Under the pieces are notes generated by a model. It did no database searches, had not been told where the DNA came from, and saw nothing but the letters and a program-made list of their open reading frames with translations. A stretch of DNA of 64,000 bases from Ignelater luminosus (lineage: Eukaryota; Arthropoda; Insecta; Coleoptera; Elateridae). The DNA is taken from assembly GCA_011009095.1 (NCBI GenBank), contig VTPC01008257.1, positions 17,883-81,882 on the forward strand. The letters run 5' to 3'. The translations under genes and the position numbers were made by a program. Shown here one piece after another: positions 63,480 to 64,000 of the stretch (position 1 is the first letter of the stretch; each line of letters starts with the position of its first letter).

Positions 63480-63845
63480 AATTCGTATATGTATGTACAT
63501 TAGAATATTAGCACTAAACGAGCCACACGAGCTTTCAATCTTAGTCTCCAGACTTCGATCGCAAAACGAATCTTTTCTTGTAAAAAAAAGTCCCCTTTCT
63601 TCACTAATGACTGTTTTAGACTTTCCAAACTTGTGTGAGGTTTTGAGTAGACATCCAGCTCCAAGTGGATTTAGATCTGGACAAGCTAAAGGCCAATTTG
63701 CCTTTGCAATAAAATCAGGAATTTTCTCTTTTGGCCAATTTTGGACCATTTTGGCTTCATGCAAACGTGCAGCTCTGGCCATTAAACATGGATGAGTCTT
63801 ATGTTTTCTTTGCCTTGATTTTGACTCCTTGAAGCACAAAATAGA
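63480..63845 (-). pseudogene. mariner-family transposase, C-terminal half, inverted
   Basis: On the minus strand: MARAARLHEAKMVQNWPKEK, IPDFIAKANWPLACPDLNPL and further decayed sequence. WPxxxPDLNPL is the third catalytic Asp region of DDxD mariner/maT-like enzymes, and AKMVQNW is the piece that normally follows the second Asp (DSAPAHKA), which is lost here. The + strand open frame over the same bases is a shadow. The fragment starts where the opposite-facing N-terminal half stops, so the two look like one element broken by an inversion. Confidence 0.75.
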
Positions 63846-64000
63846 GTTTTGCTTTATCACTCCAGCTTGGGACCATCCAAACCATTACAGAAGGTGGGTA
63901 ATGAGTTCTTTTCAATTTTTTTTAAGACATGGAAATGCCTTTAGTTAGTTTTGACTAAGTTCGATCGTTCTGCTGGTTAAACTTCTCTTCTACTGTAAAA

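Larger units (their letters stand above)
58425..64000. other. 3' part of the window, repeats only
   Basis: 58574-62169 shows no supported gene. The pyrimidine tract, the minisatellite and the split mariner remnant are the only identified features; TAGTACTACCACACCG at 61251 resembles the TAGTAGTACCACACG at 63400 beside the mariner remnant, perhaps a second, more decayed copy. Confidence 0.5.

Noticed and set aside
63493-63795. 100-codon open frame on +
   Set aside because: Antisense shadow of the minus-strand mariner transposase remnant.
1-64000. CRISPR arrays, operons, toxin-antitoxin or phage-like systems
   Set aside because: Sequence is eukaryotic with spliced genes; no regularly spaced direct repeats or bacterial gene organisation seen.

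Overview
This is an AT-rich, intron-rich nuclear sequence from an arthropod, almost certainly an insect. The grounds are a Rebers-Riddiford (RR) cuticular protein gene with the usual three-exon layout, a TATA plus TCAGT initiator promoter, and insect-type repeats: RTE-like and CR1/jockey-like LINE remnants, a tRNA-derived SINE, mariner-family remnants and TA-flanked or hAT miniature elements. A beetle would fit, but the order cannot be fixed from sequence alone.

The main gene runs on the + strand from before the window to 36772. Seven exons splice in frame (855 codons in the window). They encode the end of a SEC14/CRAL-TRIO domain, then spectrin-like helical repeats, then a Ser/Thr-rich linker and a Pro- and acid-rich tail. 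This architecture fits SESTD1 (SEC14 domain and spectrin repeat-containing protein 1); the N-terminal half of the SEC14 domain lies upstream of the window. Its introns hold a degenerate tandem array (9.84-11.87 kb), a possible 63-base cassette exon (19638-19700) and a 15.2-kb last intron. That last intron carries a complete His-rich RR cuticular protein gene on the opposite strand (30625-31069), a CR1-like LINE fragment and a hAT element with a second element nested in it.

From 36773 to 51635 I see no convincing gene. There is a TIR element starting 25 bases after the SESTD1-like stop codon, a 75-base hAT miniature element, two LINE remnants (46.2-48.8 kb) and two coding-looking stretches I cannot name. 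A second gene probably starts at 51636 (+) with a 52-codon first exon behind a GC-richer leader; its product is not recognised, and an exon candidate lies at 58128. Its first intron holds a TA-flanked TIR element interrupted by a complete SINE. The end of the window (62-64 kb) has a GC-rich minisatellite and a mariner-family (DDxD) transposase remnant whose two halves face opposite ways.

No tRNA, rRNA, CRISPR array or bacterial-type system is present. The most useful observations are the reconstructed SESTD1-like gene, the nested antisense cuticle gene with its promoter, the dated nestings of transposons, and several candidate exons that transcript data could settle.
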